Shown: piece by piece, positions 1-7,402 of the stretch
How positions within the stretch are numbered: position 1 is the stretch's first letter
Layout of the letters: each line of letters begins with the position of its first letter
Assembly: GCA_002424865.1 (NCBI GenBank)
Contig: DILC01000061.1
Coordinates: 18,399-26,849 of the forward strand
Source: Rhodocyclaceae bacterium UBA5602
Lineage (GTDB): Bacteria; Pseudomonadota; Gammaproteobacteria; Burkholderiales; Rhodocyclaceae
Reading direction: 5' to 3'
Length of the DNA: 8,451 nt
Position numbers and translations under genes: made by a program
The notes under the pieces: generated by a model
The model's input: the letters and a program-made list of their open reading frames with translations, nothing else
Database searches by the model: none
What the model was told of the DNA's origin: nothing

Positions 1-261
1 GAACAACACTGGGAAATCGTCGGCCCCGTGTGCGAATCGGGCGACTTTCTCGGCCACGACCGCAATCTCGCGCTGGCTGAAGGCGACCTGCTCGCCATCC
101 TCTCCACCGGCGCCTACGGCATGGCCATGGCATCCAACTACAACACGCGGCCGCGTGCGGCGGAAGTGATGGTGGACGGCAACCATGTGCATCTGATCCG
201 CCGCCGTGAAACGGTCGCTGAATTGTTCGCGCTGGAGTCCATGCTGCCCGCGCACCGCTAA
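1..261 (+). CDS. lysA: Diaminopimelate decarboxylase, C-terminal fragment
   Basis: The reading frame is open from base 1 and ends at TAA 259-261, leaving the last 86 codons of a gene that begins outside the window. The enzyme is a cytoplasmic, PLP-dependent fold-III decarboxylase that turns meso-diaminopimelate into L-lysine, the last step of lysine synthesis. The fragment contains the [10 protein letters not shown] motif, whose Cys completes the active site across the dimer interface and whose Glu contacts substrate. It also contains [12 protein letters not shown], whose Tyr contacts PLP or substrate. Both motifs are hallmarks of the C-terminal beta-barrel domain of LysA. The fragment ends with a normal family C-terminus and shows no damage. 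It converges on hslU with only 27 bp between the two stop codons, and no clear hairpin terminator is visible there. Related PLP decarboxylases (ornithine/arginine) are less likely because the CESGD and NYN context matches LysA. Confidence 0.93.
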   Translation, partial: EQHWEIVGPVCESGDFLGHDRNLALAEGDLLAILSTGAYGMAMASNYNTRPRAAEVMVDGNHVHLIRRRETVAELFALESMLPAHR

Positions 262-288
262 AGTTACAGCCCGGTTTGCGGCAGCGCC

Positions 289-1635
289 TCACAACACATA
301 GCGCGCCAAGTCCTCGCTTTTCGCCAACTCGCCCAGCCGCGCATCGACATACGCCGCATCAATGCTGATCGGCGCCGCACCCGGCTTGCCCGCGTCGAAC
401 GAGATGTCTTCGAGCAGTTTTTCCATCACCGTGTACAGGCGTCGTGCGCCGATGTTCTCGGTTTTTTCGTTCACCTGAAAGGCAATCTCGGCCAAGCGCT
501 GGATGCCGTCTTCAGCAAATTCCAGGTGCACGCCTTCGGTCGCCAGCAACGCCTGATACTGGCGCGTGAGGCACGCATCGGTCTGCACCAGGATGCGCTG
601 AAAATCATCCACCGAGAGCGAATCGAGTTCCACGCGGATCGGAAAGCGCCCTTGCAACTCGGGAATCAAGTCCGACGGTTTGGACAGGTGGAACGCGCCA
701 CTGGCGATGAACAAAATGTGGTCGGTCTTGATCATGCCGTACTTGGTGGACACCGTCGTGCCTTCGACCAGCGGCAGCAGGTCGCGCTGCACGCCCTGGC
801 GCGAGACATCGGCGCCGTGCGCATCCGAGCGCGTCGCAATCTTGTCGATTTCATCGAGGAACACGATCCCGTTTTGCTCGACGTTTTTCAGCGCTTCGGC
901 TTTGACTTCCTCATCGTTGATGAACTGCGCGGCTTCTTCCTCGGCCAGCGCTTTTAACGCATCGCGGATTTGCATCTTGCGCGTTTGCTTCTTGCCGCTG
1001 CCCATGTGCTGGAACATGCCCTGAATCTGCTGAGTCAAATCCTCCATGCCCGGCGGGGCGAAAATTTCCATGCTCGCTGCGGCCTGGGCGACATCAACCT
1101 CGATTTCCTTCTCATCCAGCGCGCCCTCGCGCAGCTTCTTCCTGAACTTCTGGCGCGTGCTATCCGCTGTCGGTGAAGCCTCGCTCGCCGTCCCGCCAAA
1201 GCCGACTTTTGCGGCAGGCAGCAAAATATCCAGCACACGTTCTTCGGCCGCATCCTTCGCGCGGTCCTGTACGGACCGCAGCGCCGCTTCGCGGGCGTTC
1301 TTGATCGCGGTTTCCGCCAGGTCGCGGATGATGGTATCCACGTCGCGGCCAACGTAACCGACTTCGGTGAACTTGGTCGCCTCGATTTTGATGAAAGGCG
1401 CATTCGCCAGCCGCGCCAGGCGCCGCGCGATTTCGGTTTTGCCAACGCCCGTGGGGCCGATCATCAAGATGTTTTTCGGCGTGATTTCGGTGCGCAAAGG
1501 CTCGGCCACCTGCGCCCGCCGCCAACGGTTGCGCAAGGCGATGGCCACCGCGCGTTTGGCGCGCGCCTGGCCGACGATGTGCTTGTCGAGTTCGGAAACA
1601 ATTTCAGCCGGGGTCATGACGGACAGGGCAGACAT
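289..1635 (-). CDS. hslU: ATP-dependent protease ATPase subunit HslU (ClpY)
   Basis: The 448-residue product is close to the usual HslU length (about 440-450). HslU is a cytoplasmic AAA+ unfoldase whose hexamer caps the HslV peptidase and threads substrates into it. Visible elements in order are an N-terminal helix (ELDKHIVGQ), Walker A GPTGVGKT (60-67), the pore loop GYVG (93-96), the poorly conserved family-specific I-domain (about 110-240), Walker B IVFLDEID (257-264), an arginine-finger region at GRFPIR (329-334) and the sensor-2 motif GARRL (396-400). The C-terminus, LARYVL, resembles the tail that inserts between HslV subunits. The ATG at 1633-1635 gives the expected N-terminus. It lies 12 bp after the hslV stop, so the two are co-translated in the usual hslV-hslU order. 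All catalytic elements are intact. Confidence 0.98.
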   Translation of the reverse strand: MSALSVMTPAEIVSELDKHIVGQARAKRAVAIALRNRWRRAQVAEPLRTEITPKNILMIGPTGVGKTEIARRLARLANAPFIKIEATKFTEVGYVGRDVDTIIRDLAETAIKNAREAALRSVQDRAKDAAEERVLDILLPAAKVGFGGTASEASPTADSTRQKFRKKLREGALDEKEIEVDVAQAAASMEIFAPPGMEDLTQQIQGMFQHMGSGKKQTRKMQIRDALKALAEEEAAQFINDEEVKAEALKNVEQNGIVFLDEIDKIATRSDAHGADVSRQGVQRDLLPLVEGTTVSTKYGMIKTDHILFIASGAFHLSKPSDLIPELQGRFPIRVELDSLSVDDFQRILVQTDACLTRQYQALLATEGVHLEFAEDGIQRLAEIAFQVNEKTENIGARRLYTVMEKLLEDISFDAGKPGAAPISIDAAYVDARLGELAKSEDLARYVL

Positions 1636-1647
1636 AAAAATTCGGTC

Positions 1648-2184
1648 TCAGTCGAGTGTTTCAATCAAATGGTTCTGGTTGGTGTAGATGCAGATATCAC
1701 CGGCAATCGCCAGCGATTTCCTGACGATGTCGGCCGGGGCAAGCTCGGTATTTTCCAGCAGCGCACGCGCGGCGGACTGCGCATACGCGCCGCCGCTGCC
1801 GATGGCGACAATGCCGAATTCCGGCTCCAGCACATCGCCATTGCCGGTGATGACCAATGAATGCTCGCGGTCGGCAATCGAGAGCATCGCCTCCAGCCGG
1901 CGCAGCATGCGGTCGGTGCGCCAGTCCTTGGCCAGCTCTACCGCCGCGCGCAACAACTGGCCCTGATGTTTTTCCAGCTTGGCTTCGAAGCGCTCGAACA
2001 GCGTGAACGCATCCGCCGTGCCGCCGGCAAACCCGGCCAGTATCTGCCCGTTGTGCAGCCGCCGTATTTTACGCGCCGTGGCCTTGATGACGATATTGCC
2101 CAGCGTGACCTGGCCATCGCCACCGAGCGCTACCTGATTGCCGCGCCGCACGGAAAGAATGGTCGTGCCGTGATATTGCTCCAT
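1648..2184 (-). CDS. hslV: ATP-dependent protease peptidase subunit HslV (ClpQ)
   Basis: The 178-residue product is a proteasome-beta-like threonine peptidase that forms a double hexamer and is activated by HslU. The sequence [14 protein letters not shown] shows that the catalytic Thr is residue 7, preceded by a six-residue leader. The Thr becomes N-terminal only if the leader is removed after Gly6. E. coli HslV instead begins M-T-T and needs only Met removal. Further conserved blocks are [10 protein letters not shown] (21-30), [10 protein letters not shown] (51-60), [14 protein letters not shown] (87-100) and [14 protein letters not shown] (129-142). The ATG is preceded by AGGA at 8 nt spacing, which supports this start. 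The gene lies 63 bp downstream of the metal permease and 12 bp upstream of hslU. I could not pick out a convincing heat-shock (sigma-32) promoter in that 63-bp gap. Confidence 0.98.
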   Translation of the reverse strand: MEQYHGTTILSVRRGNQVALGGDGQVTLGNIVIKATARKIRRLHNGQILAGFAGGTADAFTLFERFEAKLEKHQGQLLRAAVELAKDWRTDRMLRRLEAMLSIADREHSLVITGNGDVLEPEFGIVAIGSGGAYAQSAARALLENTELAPADIVRKSLAIAGDICIYTNQNHLIETLD

Positions 2185-2247
2185 GATGTTTTTCCTATTG
2201 CCCGTGTTGGCCTGTGTGTTGGCGCAGGTGTCGTTATCTGCTGCAGT

Positions 2248-3021
2248 TTACCGGACTGGGCGCCGCAGTCCCAGCCCGACACTCGCCAAGGCGCACAAAA
2301 CGCAGGCAATCGCCGCGCCCGAAGGCAGATCCCACCAGGCGGAAGCGGCCAGGCCCAGCGCATAACCCAGCGCCCCGATGCCATACGCGAACAGCAAGCC
2401 CCGCCACCCTGCGCGTCCCCGGCTGGCGATGGCCGGCGCAATCAGGCTGGTGAACACCAGAAACACGCCCACTAGCTGCACGGAGAAGGTCACCGTCAGC
2501 GCGAACAGCAGATAAAACCCACCGTCGCCAAAGCGCTGCCGCAGGGCAAACCAGAACACCAGGATGGCCGCATAAATCGCCGCCGGCAGCGCAAGCTGCG
2601 GCCAATTCACCCAGAGTATCTGCCCGGCCAGCATGTCCTTGAGATGCTCGCCGCCATGCGGGTTATGCGCCAGCAGCAAAATGCCTGCGGACGCGGCGAA
2701 GACAAACAGCAGGCCGATCAGCGCCTCCTGTATCTCCGGCCAGCGCTTGCCGCTCCAGGTCAGCAGCAGCGCGCCTGCGCAGGCGGCCGCGGCGGCGGTG
2801 AGTTGCGTTGCGGTATCGACTGTGGCTTCGCTGTGGCTCCATTCCAGCATTTTCGCCAGCATCACGCCCAGGCCCGCGACTTGCGCAATGGCCAGGTCAA
2901 TGAAAATAATGCCGCGCTTTAGCACCTCGCGGCCCAGCGGCACATGCGTGGCCAATACCAGCAGCCCGGCCGCAAACGGGGCGGCCAGCAGGCTCCAGTC
3001 GAATGTGTTCAATGCGTTCAT
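2248..3021 (-). CDS. ZnuB-like metal ABC transporter permease (ABC-3 family)
   Basis: The 257-residue hydrophobic protein has about eight predicted membrane helices (roughly 10-26, 37-58, 71-89, 99-118, 139-159, 168-194, 207-228 and 233-252). It matches the ABC-3 family of Zn/Mn/Fe permeases (ZnuB, MntB). Recognisable features are GIIFIDLAIAQVAGLG (37-52) near the second helix and VFLVFTSLIAPAIA (186-199) in the typical late helix. A His-bearing loop, AHNPHGGEHLKDM (118-130), lies between helices 4 and 5. It should form the inner-membrane channel that takes metal from the binding protein encoded just upstream. Its ATG overlaps that gene's stop by 4 bp (ATGA), implying translational coupling, and a GAGAG lies 7 nt upstream of the start. 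No ABC ATPase gene is adjacent, although transport by this family normally needs one. Zinc is the favoured substrate by association; manganese cannot be excluded. Confidence 0.9.
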   Translation of the reverse strand: MNALNTFDWSLLAAPFAAGLLVLATHVPLGREVLKRGIIFIDLAIAQVAGLGVMLAKMLEWSHSEATVDTATQLTAAAAACAGALLLTWSGKRWPEIQEALIGLLFVFAASAGILLLAHNPHGGEHLKDMLAGQILWVNWPQLALPAAIYAAILVFWFALRQRFGDGGFYLLFALTVTFSVQLVGVFLVFTSLIAPAIASRGRAGWRGLLFAYGIGALGYALGLAASAWWDLPSGAAIACVLCALASVGLGLRRPVR

Positions 3022-3911
3022 TTGCTGGCTCTCAACAATTGCGCCAGCGTGTCGTCAAAAAGACTGAACAAATCCCTGGCCTGGCCGCTGCCACCCACGG
3101 TGAAGGGCAGCACGACGGCCGGGATGTGCGCATGTTCGCTGAACCACTCTGTCGGCTGCGGTGAGTTCCACGCCGCGCGTATCACCATGCGCGGCTTTTG
3201 GGTGGCGACATTATTCATGACCTGGGAAAGATAGGACACCGCTGGCTCGACGCCGGGCTTGGGCTCCAGCGCGGCCACCTCGATAATGCCCAGCCAGTCA
3301 TACAGATAGGGAAAGGCCTTGTGCTGGGTGACCACATGCATGCCGCGCAAGGGCGCCGCGCTGGCTTCCCATTTCGTCATCGCGGCCTTCCAGCGCCCAG
3401 TAAAACCGTTGAAGTTGGCTTGATATTCAACGGCATTCGCCGCATCGAGCTGCGCCATGCGCGCAGTCAACGCCTCGCCCACTTTCAGGATATTGCGCGG
3501 GTCGGTCTGGATATGCGGATTGCCGCCCGCATGCACGTCGCCATCCGCGCGGTCCAGCCGCGTCGGCACTTCCAGCATGCGCACGGCATGCGCCGCTTCA
3601 AAGTTCCCCGGCTGGCCTGGCTGCACCCGGGGATTGCCCGAATTGCGCAAGATCACCGGCAGCCAGCCCACTTCCAGCTCCGCGCCGGTGGCCACCACCA
3701 AATCCGCATTGCGCGCGCGGGCGATCAACGACGGCCGCGCTTCCACGCGGTGCGGGTCTTGCAGGCCGCCCGTCGCAGTGAATACATCGGCATGCTTGCC
3801 GCCGATTTCGCGGGCCAATGCCCCCCATTCGGGCACCGTGGCGAACACCTTGAGGTCGGCGTGGGCGGCCAGGGACAGCAAGCTGAACAATGCAAAAACA
3901 AGTCGTTTCAT
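3018..3911 (-). CDS. ZnuA-like periplasmic zinc/manganese-binding protein
   Basis: The 297-residue product is a cluster A-I metal-binding protein of an ABC uptake system. It begins with a short signal peptide (MKRLVFALFSLLSLAAHA, predicted cleavage after residue 18). Three likely metal ligands are His54 in LQDPHRVEARPS, His133 in GNPHIQTDPRN and His197 in VTQHKAFPYL. I did not assign the fourth ligand. The long His-rich loop of E. coli ZnuA is missing; a short acidic/His stretch (DRADGDVHAGG, 120-130) precedes the second ligand. The reading frame stays open upstream to 4112, but I chose the ATG at 3911. It starts the signal peptide, has GGAG 7 nt upstream, and the longer version would run into the preceding porin gene. 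The gene starts 13 bp after the porin stop and overlaps the permease start by 4 bp, so the three form one operon. Zinc is more likely than manganese, but sequence alone does not settle it. Confidence 0.91.
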   Translation of the reverse strand: MKRLVFALFSLLSLAAHADLKVFATVPEWGALAREIGGKHADVFTATGGLQDPHRVEARPSLIARARNADLVVATGAELEVGWLPVILRNSGNPRVQPGQPGNFEAAHAVRMLEVPTRLDRADGDVHAGGNPHIQTDPRNILKVGEALTARMAQLDAANAVEYQANFNGFTGRWKAAMTKWEASAAPLRGMHVVTQHKAFPYLYDWLGIIEVAALEPKPGVEPAVSYLSQVMNNVATQKPRMVIRAAWNSPQPTEWFSEHAHIPAVVLPFTVGGSGQARDLFSLFDDTLAQLLRASK

Positions 3912-3924
3912 TTTTTGGCTCCAA

Positions 3925-5349
3925 TCAGAAAGAGTGCGCGCCATGTGCGCCCAGGCTAAAGATGTATTGCAGGAATAACTGGTTGTCCGTCGCGCCGATG
4001 CCCGAATCATCGCGCGCAAACTGCAAGCGGAAGCGCGTGAATTCGCTCGGGCTGTAATCCAGCATCGCGGTGTTGCGTTTCGGGTTGTGCGCGGCAAGTT
4101 GAGGGAAGTCATTGGCGCTGAGCATGCCGTTATTGACGAGGCCGATATTCACCGTGCCGGACTTCAACGCATCGTGACGCAAGCCCAACCGCCAATGCGG
4201 CATGAATTGATAGACACCCTGCACATACCAGCCGCTCTGGTCGCTGTTGTAATCAGCCGCACAAACGCCGCACGCGCTGCTCGCCAATGCGCCATCCTCA
4301 CGGCGTTTGAAATACTCGCCCTGCAATTTGAAGTTGTTCACCGTGCGGTTGCCGTCCGGCGACCATTTCCAGATGCCGTCGGCGACCCACATCCGGCTCT
4401 TGCCGCTGAAGCGGTTGGTTACCGGATTGCCCGTGCTGTCAACATCATCAAAGCTGCGCTCTTTGGGCGAGCTGCCCAGCCACGACAGCCCCACGCGCCA
4501 GGCGTTGCTGATGCCCGCGTCGCCCCCCAGATGCGCGAATACCGCCCCTTGCGAGACGCCGTTCTTGTTGTTGTCGGCGCCGGGGAAAGTGCGCCCGCGG
4601 CCGGCTTCCGCGCCGAATTCGAGGAACAGGTCGGTTGGCGCAAGCCACCTGACCTGCACGCCATCGTCACCCAATTGGTTGCCGAGGAAAGCCTTGTACG
4701 CCAGCGGCGCATCGGCAAAATCCCAGGCGTGGGAATGTTGCTCGTTCATGTAGCCGATGCCAGAGAAGAAGCGCCCCCCCTTGAAGCTGAACCCATTGCC
4801 CAGGCCGAGGCTCTCGAAGTAGGCGTTTTCAAGATCGACACCCCCTTCAGGCGCCAGCGCGAGAATCGCCGTGCCGCGCCAGTTGGGGTCGATATTGGCG
4901 GACAGGACAAGTTCCGATTCGCCCAGGCTGAAGCCGCGTGCGCCGGGGCTGACTTCGCCCAGCGTTGGCACAAAGCCGGTGATCTGGTAAGCGTTCGGAT
5001 CCTGCTTCAGGTTGTTGTAAGACCCTTGCAGGATCATCGACATCTCGGGGTTGAAGCTGTTGCTTTGCGTGGGCGCGGCGGCTTGTTGAAGCATGGGTTG
5101 CTGCGCTGCTAACGCCTGCTGCACGCTGGTTTGCTGAACGGCAGCCTGCCGGGCCACCGTTTGCGCGCTATCCGCCGTAGATTCGGCCTTGATCAAGCGC
5201 GCCTCCAGCGCATTGATGCGCTGCTCATAAGCCTGGCGCATTTGCGCGATTTCTTCGCGCAGGGCTTTTAAGTCATTGTCTGCCGCCTGTGCGGGCAGGC
5301 TGGCCAGCACGCCACAGGCGGCCAGCACGGATAAAGATGCTCGATACAT
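3925..5349 (-). CDS. Outer-membrane porin-like beta-barrel with coiled coil, linked to metal uptake
   Basis: The 474-residue protein appears to be an outer-membrane beta-barrel. It has a signal peptide ending ALA-type at AQA (20-22), a charged heptad-like coiled coil (about 25-58), a Gln/Ala-rich linker (about 59-93) and a long region of alternating hydrophobic/aromatic strands. It ends in Phe after NQLFLQYIFSLG, as expected for BAM-assembled barrels. No TonB box or plug domain is apparent and it is shorter than a TonB receptor, so it looks like a porin; phosphate-selective OprO/P-type porins share the coiled-coil-plus-barrel plan. Metal-relevant oddities are CGVC (Cys360/Cys363) in a predicted loop, HSH (205-207) in NEQHSHAWDF, and two His residues (469, 472) in the last six residues. 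I infer passage of metal or a metal complex across the outer membrane because the gene sits 13 bp upstream of the metal-binding protein gene. The substrate is unproven. Confidence 0.8.
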   Translation of the reverse strand: MYRASLSVLAACGVLASLPAQAADNDLKALREEIAQMRQAYEQRINALEARLIKAESTADSAQTVARQAAVQQTSVQQALAAQQPMLQQAAAPTQSNSFNPEMSMILQGSYNNLKQDPNAYQITGFVPTLGEVSPGARGFSLGESELVLSANIDPNWRGTAILALAPEGGVDLENAYFESLGLGNGFSFKGGRFFSGIGYMNEQHSHAWDFADAPLAYKAFLGNQLGDDGVQVRWLAPTDLFLEFGAEAGRGRTFPGADNNKNGVSQGAVFAHLGGDAGISNAWRVGLSWLGSSPKERSFDDVDSTGNPVTNRFSGKSRMWVADGIWKWSPDGNRTVNNFKLQGEYFKRREDGALASSACGVCAADYNSDQSGWYVQGVYQFMPHWRLGLRHDALKSGTVNIGLVNNGMLSANDFPQLAAHNPKRNTAMLDYSPSEFTRFRLQFARDDSGIGATDNQLFLQYIFSLGAHGAHSF

Positions 5350-5354
5350 ATTCA

Positions 5355-5360
5355 CTCCTT
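5355..5360 (-). promoter_or_regulatory. Ribosome binding site that decides the porin start
   Basis: The - strand reads AAGGAGTGAATATG. AAGGAG (5360-5355) is a near-perfect Shine-Dalgarno sequence 5 nt from the ATG at 5349. An in-frame GTG at 5355 overlaps the AAGGAG itself and cannot use it, so the start two codons downstream was chosen. Confidence 0.75.
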
Positions 5361-5373
5361 GAAATTGACAGTA

Positions 5374-5400
5374 CGCGCCAGTGGCAAAACTGACGGCGCG
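5374..5400 (-). other. Intergenic inverted repeat (RNA hairpin candidate) upstream of the porin gene
   Basis: On the - strand CGCGCC-GTC-AGT, then TTTGCC, then ACTGGCGCG can form a 9-bp stem with a 3-nt bulge and a 6-nt loop. It lies in the 60-bp gap between the small Cys/His protein gene and the porin gene, 14 nt ahead of the Shine-Dalgarno sequence. No run of T follows on the - strand, so it is not a standard intrinsic terminator. It could be an mRNA-stabilising or processing structure, or an operator. The pairing is seen in the sequence; any function is inferred. Confidence 0.4.
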
Positions 5401-5409
5401 AAAAACAGA

Positions 5410-5820
5410 TCAATCCAGGAGCACAGGCGGGGCGCGGCTGAGGTAAGCGGCAGGGGAAGAAAAAGTCGGCGCTGGCGAGACGGCGTCGATCAGGTCGTGC
5501 AGCGTGGACATAGCCAAAGGCAAGGCTATGCCCGCTGGCGGCGGGATCAGATTCACGCCACTGACCGCGACACACAAAGCGCAACTGTGCAACGTAGCCG
5601 GCGAATGCGGTTGATCGTTCCGTGCCGCCACCTGTTCGCCGGGTGCGGCGCCAAGGTGCGAGTAAGCGTGGGTCATCGCCACTTGTTGCAATGCCAGCAA
5701 TGCCAGCACAAAAAGCAGGGCGGAGGAAACTCTCACCCATGCCTGGCGGACAAATGGATTGACAAGCAAATCAACAAGAAGTGGTGAAGAAAACTTTCTT
5801 CGCAGCGACAGACCGGACAT
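5410..5820 (-). CDS. Small membrane-anchored HxCxxC protein, DUF2946-like
   Basis: The product has 136 residues from the ATG at 5820. It has a basic N-terminus, one hydrophobic helix (about 31-50, signal peptide or anchor), a His-bearing stretch just after it (THAYSHLG, 50-57) and the motif LHSCALC (His78, Cys80, Cys83). A Pro/Ala-rich tail ends in SRAPPVLLD. A helix, then an HxCxxC, then a C-terminal RAPP is what I recall of DUF2946 proteins, which are often found beside metal-related outer-membrane proteins. I assign the family by pattern only. The Cys/His cluster could bind zinc or copper at the periplasmic face. The gene lies 45 bp after the MATE gene and 60 bp before the porin gene, on the same strand. 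The start is uncertain: TTG 5838 and GTG 5736 are in frame, and none of the three has a strong ribosome binding site. Confidence 0.68.
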   Translation of the reverse strand: MSGLSLRRKFSSPLLVDLLVNPFVRQAWVRVSSALLFVLALLALQQVAMTHAYSHLGAAPGEQVAARNDQPHSPATLHSCALCVAVSGVNLIPPPAGIALPLAMSTLHDLIDAVSPAPTFSSPAAYLSRAPPVLLD

Positions 5821-5865
5821 CCCGCTATGAAGCCACAAAAAATGATCGAATGCAAGCGTGCGCCA

Positions 5866-7233
5866 TCAATGCTTGGCGCCCGCTTTTGCGATGCGTAAAA
5901 AATACAGCGTCGTCAGCACGCTGGCCACGGCCAAACTGAGCGTTGCCGCCAGCCAGAAACCAGCCGCACCGCGCGCCGCGCCGAACACATCCGTCAAGCC
6001 CAGGAGATAACCACCGCCCAGGCCAACGCCCCACAGCGACACGGCATAAATCAGCGTCGGCCCCCAGGTTTGCTTGTAAGCCCGCAACACCTGGATCATC
6101 ACCGCCTGCACGCTATCGGCCAGATGGTAGGCCGCGACCAGAGCCAGCAACTGCGCGGCGATAGCGGCCACCGCCACGTCCGGCGTATATGCCCGCGCCA
6201 GCGCCCATGAACCGACATACATCGCACCGCCCAACGCCAGCCCCATGGCGGCAGCAATGCCCAACCCCAATAAACCGGCGTCCCGCGAGCGCCGACTATT
6301 TCCCGCGCCCAACGCCTGCCCAACCAGCACCGCCGTAGCACTGCCCAACGCGGTGGGCACCATGAACATGAACACTGCGGCATTGGCCGCAATCTGATGC
6401 GCGGCCGACACCTGCGGCCCCAGCCGGGCGATGAACAAAGCCATGAAAGTAAATGCGCTCACATCCACGAGAAATGAGGCGCCGCTCGGCACGCCCAAGC
6501 GCAACAGCTCTTTTAACGCGGGCCAGCGCGGCCACTCGAAGCGGCTGAACACGCCATAAGGCGAATAGCTCGCTTCACGCCGGCACCAATACCAGCAGGC
6601 GCTGGCCAAACACCACGCAATCACCGCAGACGACCAGCCACAACCCGGCCCGCCCAAGGCCGGCAAACCCCAGTGGCCATACATGAACACCCAGTTGAGC
6701 GGCGCCTTTAAAGCAAGGCTCGCCAGATTGAAAATCATCACCGGCCGCGGGCGGCCAATGCCGGTGGTAAAACCATAAAACACACGGAACAGCAGATAAC
6801 CCGGCACCGCCCAGGCCAGGCCATCAAGGTAAGCGCGCACTTTCATCTCCAGCGCCGGACTCGCCTGGGCAAAATAAAGGAACGGCCCGGGATTCTTAAG
6901 CAGCAGCACCGCGACCAACGCCAAGGCCAGCACCAGCCACAGGCTCTGCCGCACATCCGCACCGATAGCCTCAAACCGCCGCGCGCCGTGATGATGCGCG
7001 ACGACGGGAATCAGCGCCAGCAACACGCCCATGACGGTGACAAAAATCGTCGCGTAAATGCTCGCGCCTATGCCCACCGCCGCCAAATCCAGCGCTGAAA
7101 TCCGTCCGGCCATCAAGGTATCAATCACCCCGCCGCCCATGACCGCGAGTTGCGCAATAAGCGACGGCCAGGCCAGGTGCAATAACTCGCGCGGCAGCGA
7201 ACGGGGGTGCGCAGGAGATAACGCAGGCGTCAT
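5866..7233 (-). CDS. MATE family multidrug/cation antiporter (NorM-like)
   Basis: The 455-residue protein has about 12 hydrophobic segments, the usual size and plan of a NorM-type MATE exporter, which expels drugs or organic cations from the cytoplasm in exchange for Na+ or H+. Family landmarks are GVIDTLMAGRIS near the N-terminus (Asp38, matching the Asp in VDTVMAG of Vibrio NorM), GVPSGASFLVDVSAF (248-262), LVGQALGAGN (303-312) and YHLADSVQAV (369-378). Asp373 matches the conserved cation-site Asp in helix 10. At the position of NorM Glu255 this protein has Asp257, a conservative change. The ATG at 7233 was chosen because an in-frame Arg-rich extension to 7350 does not resemble the family; there is no strong ribosome binding site. 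The gene is divergent from the FAD oxidase gene and 45 bp upstream of the small Cys/His gene. Substrate is unknown, and a link to the metal genes beyond shared strand is not shown. Confidence 0.9.
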   Translation of the reverse strand: MTPALSPAHPRSLPRELLHLAWPSLIAQLAVMGGGVIDTLMAGRISALDLAAVGIGASIYATIFVTVMGVLLALIPVVAHHHGARRFEAIGADVRQSLWLVLALALVAVLLLKNPGPFLYFAQASPALEMKVRAYLDGLAWAVPGYLLFRVFYGFTTGIGRPRPVMIFNLASLALKAPLNWVFMYGHWGLPALGGPGCGWSSAVIAWCLASACWYWCRREASYSPYGVFSRFEWPRWPALKELLRLGVPSGASFLVDVSAFTFMALFIARLGPQVSAAHQIAANAAVFMFMVPTALGSATAVLVGQALGAGNSRRSRDAGLLGLGIAAAMGLALGGAMYVGSWALARAYTPDVAVAAIAAQLLALVAAYHLADSVQAVMIQVLRAYKQTWGPTLIYAVSLWGVGLGGGYLLGLTDVFGAARGAAGFWLAATLSLAVASVLTTLYFLRIAKAGAKH

Positions 7234-7402
7234 AATTCGTCGAAGAGGGGTCAGGTGGCGGGCAAGAACGTGAAAAGACGGCAAGCGCAAACGACGCAGT
7301 GCGCGCAGTTTATCGCCGTATCGCCAGCGCCGACTTTTTAAACGCGCCACATTGTCAGGGTTACCGTGAAATGCCCGGGCCAGGCGCGCTGTGTAATCAC
7401 CG

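Noticed and set aside
262..288. Bidirectional terminator between lysA and hslU.
   Set aside because: The 27 bp between stops show no stable stem followed by a T-run on either strand.
2204..2223. GTGTTGGC repeated at 2204-2211 and 2216-2223 upstream of hslV.
   Set aside because: An 8-bp repeat in GC-rich sequence is easily due to chance and matches no known site.
3198..3959. A 253-codon + strand frame opposite the metal-binding protein gene.
   Set aside because: Composition is His/Arg-rich as expected of an antisense shadow; the opposite frame is a clear ZnuA-like protein.
3912..4112. In-frame N-terminal extension of the metal-binding protein.
   Set aside because: It overlaps the end of the porin gene, places about 67 residues before a clean signal peptide, and the ATG at 3911 has its own GGAG.
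4087..5112. A 341-codon + strand frame opposite the porin gene.
   Set aside because: It is a GC-rich antisense shadow: no recognisable domain, no ribosome binding site, and the - strand frame has a signal peptide and barrel features.
5821..5865. Search for a Zur or Fur box before the Cys/His protein gene.
   Set aside because: No palindrome like TGTTATA-n-TATAACA is present here or in the 60-bp gap before the porin gene, so zinc-dependent repression is not supported by a visible site.
7234..7350. In-frame Arg-rich extension of the MATE protein.
   Set aside because: It has no similarity to the family N-terminus; starting at 7233 gives the standard length of about 455 residues.
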